Assembly: GCA_004561555.1 (NCBI GenBank)
Contig: SFVH01000007.1
Span: 1 to 45,563, forward strand
From: a bacterium
Lineage (GTDB): Bacteria; Bacteroidota; Bacteroidia; Bacteroidales; Muribaculaceae
Direction of reading: 5' to 3'
DNA length: 45,563 bases
Below the pieces are notes generated by a model. That model searched no databases, was not told where the DNA came from, and was given only the letters and a program-made list of their open reading frames with translations. The first letter of the stretch is position 1. Each line of letters begins with the position of its first letter. Of this stretch, positions 45,240 through 45,563 are shown piece after piece. Both the position numbers and the translations under genes were made by a program.

Positions 45240-45563
45240 CTAAAACGAGCTGTAGTAGTCTTGCGGCGAGTCGGGGAATATTTCCACCGGGCGGCGCGGG
45301 TCGTATTTAGGCTTTGTTTCGGTGGGCGCTTTGAGATACTCTTTGGTGAGTTTGTTGAAGAAATGGGCGCGGCAGTCGCTTTCTTCTTTCATGTCGACGT
45401 GGCAGATGCGCAGATAGTTGAAAAATCGATGCAGCAGCCGGCGCAACTTTTCTTTATCATTGATGTCAGCGTGGCTGTCGGCGAGTTGTAGCATTATCTG
45501 CTGTTGCCATTTTTCGTCGGCTACCAATAATTCTTCAAGTTTATCAATATTTATTTTATTATC
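45240..45563 (-). CDS. Hypothetical protein, 5' end cut by the window edge
   Basis: The minus-strand frame is open from the window edge to the stop at 45240-45242, giving 107 residues with no start seen; a TTG at 45527 is within the frame and need not be a start. The visible part is charged and helical (KLRRLLHRFFNYLRICHVDMK) with a C-terminal tail YDPRRPVEIFPDSPQDYYSSF that could be a short conserved motif. No function is recognised. Confidence 0.6.
   Translation of the reverse strand, partial: DNKINIDKLEELLVADEKWQQQIMLQLADSHADINDKEKLRRLLHRFFNYLRICHVDMKEESDCRAHFFNKLTKEYLKAPTETKPKYDPRRPVEIFPDSPQDYYSSF

Noticed and set aside
1..45563. Mobile element, phage or CRISPR content
   Set aside because: I found no transposase, integrase, terminal inverted repeats or regularly spaced direct repeats. 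The gene content is ordinary chromosome.

Overview
The window looks like ordinary chromosome of an anaerobic or microaerophilic member of the Bacteroidota, order Bacteroidales (a Muribaculaceae-like gut lineage is my guess, not shown). The signs are: many start sites preceded by the Bacteroidetes -7 element TAnnTTTG, several with a TTG about 20 bases upstream; a six-gene Na+-translocating NQR operon; a PorW/SprE-type lipoprotein of the type IX secretion system (T9SS) together with a C10 protease carrying a T9SS-type C-terminal sorting domain; and a class I fumarase. I see no phage, IS element, integrase, CRISPR array or rRNA. The only RNA gene is one tRNA-His at the left edge.

Layout. 1-2.3 kb: tRNA-His (minus) and a large left-handed beta-helix DUF4954 protein (plus). 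2.3-10.2 kb (minus): nqrABCDEF followed by folD and a CapA-like metallophosphatase, tightly spaced and possibly one long transcript. 10.4-14.3 kb (plus): gyrA and a secreted TPR protein, ending in a cluster of hairpins. 14.5-17.0 kb: a small winged-helix protein (minus), rsgA (plus) and a THUMP-like methyltransferase (minus). 17.1-25.4 kb (plus): a transmembrane Ser/Thr kinase, fumarase, a phosphohexomutase, the C10 protease and a DUF1460 cell-wall amidase-like protein. 25.5-26.4 kb (minus): an SDR-type threonine dehydrogenase. 26.6-40.0 kb (plus): GH13 enzyme, then alpha/beta hydrolase, membrane-anchored MurF-like ligase, ddl, trpS, ugd, aroA, a small Cys-motif membrane protein, an ABC-3 metal permease and PorW. 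40.1-45.6 kb: a small lipoprotein (minus), gyrB (plus), an OPT-family transporter (minus) and a gene cut by the right edge (minus).

Functionally the region combines sodium-motive respiration (NQR, fumarase), DNA supercoiling (GyrA and GyrB 28 kb apart), cell-envelope precursor chemistry (Ddl, MurF-like ligase, Ugd, phosphohexomutase, DUF1460) and T9SS export (PorW plus one candidate cargo). Most genes are recognisable housekeeping families. The least explained parts are the hydrolase / membrane MurF-like / Ddl cassette, the Cys-motif protein beside an ABC-3 permease that lacks its ATPase, the DUF4954 protein, and a dispersed intergenic repeat found near the gyrA-side and gyrB-side terminators.
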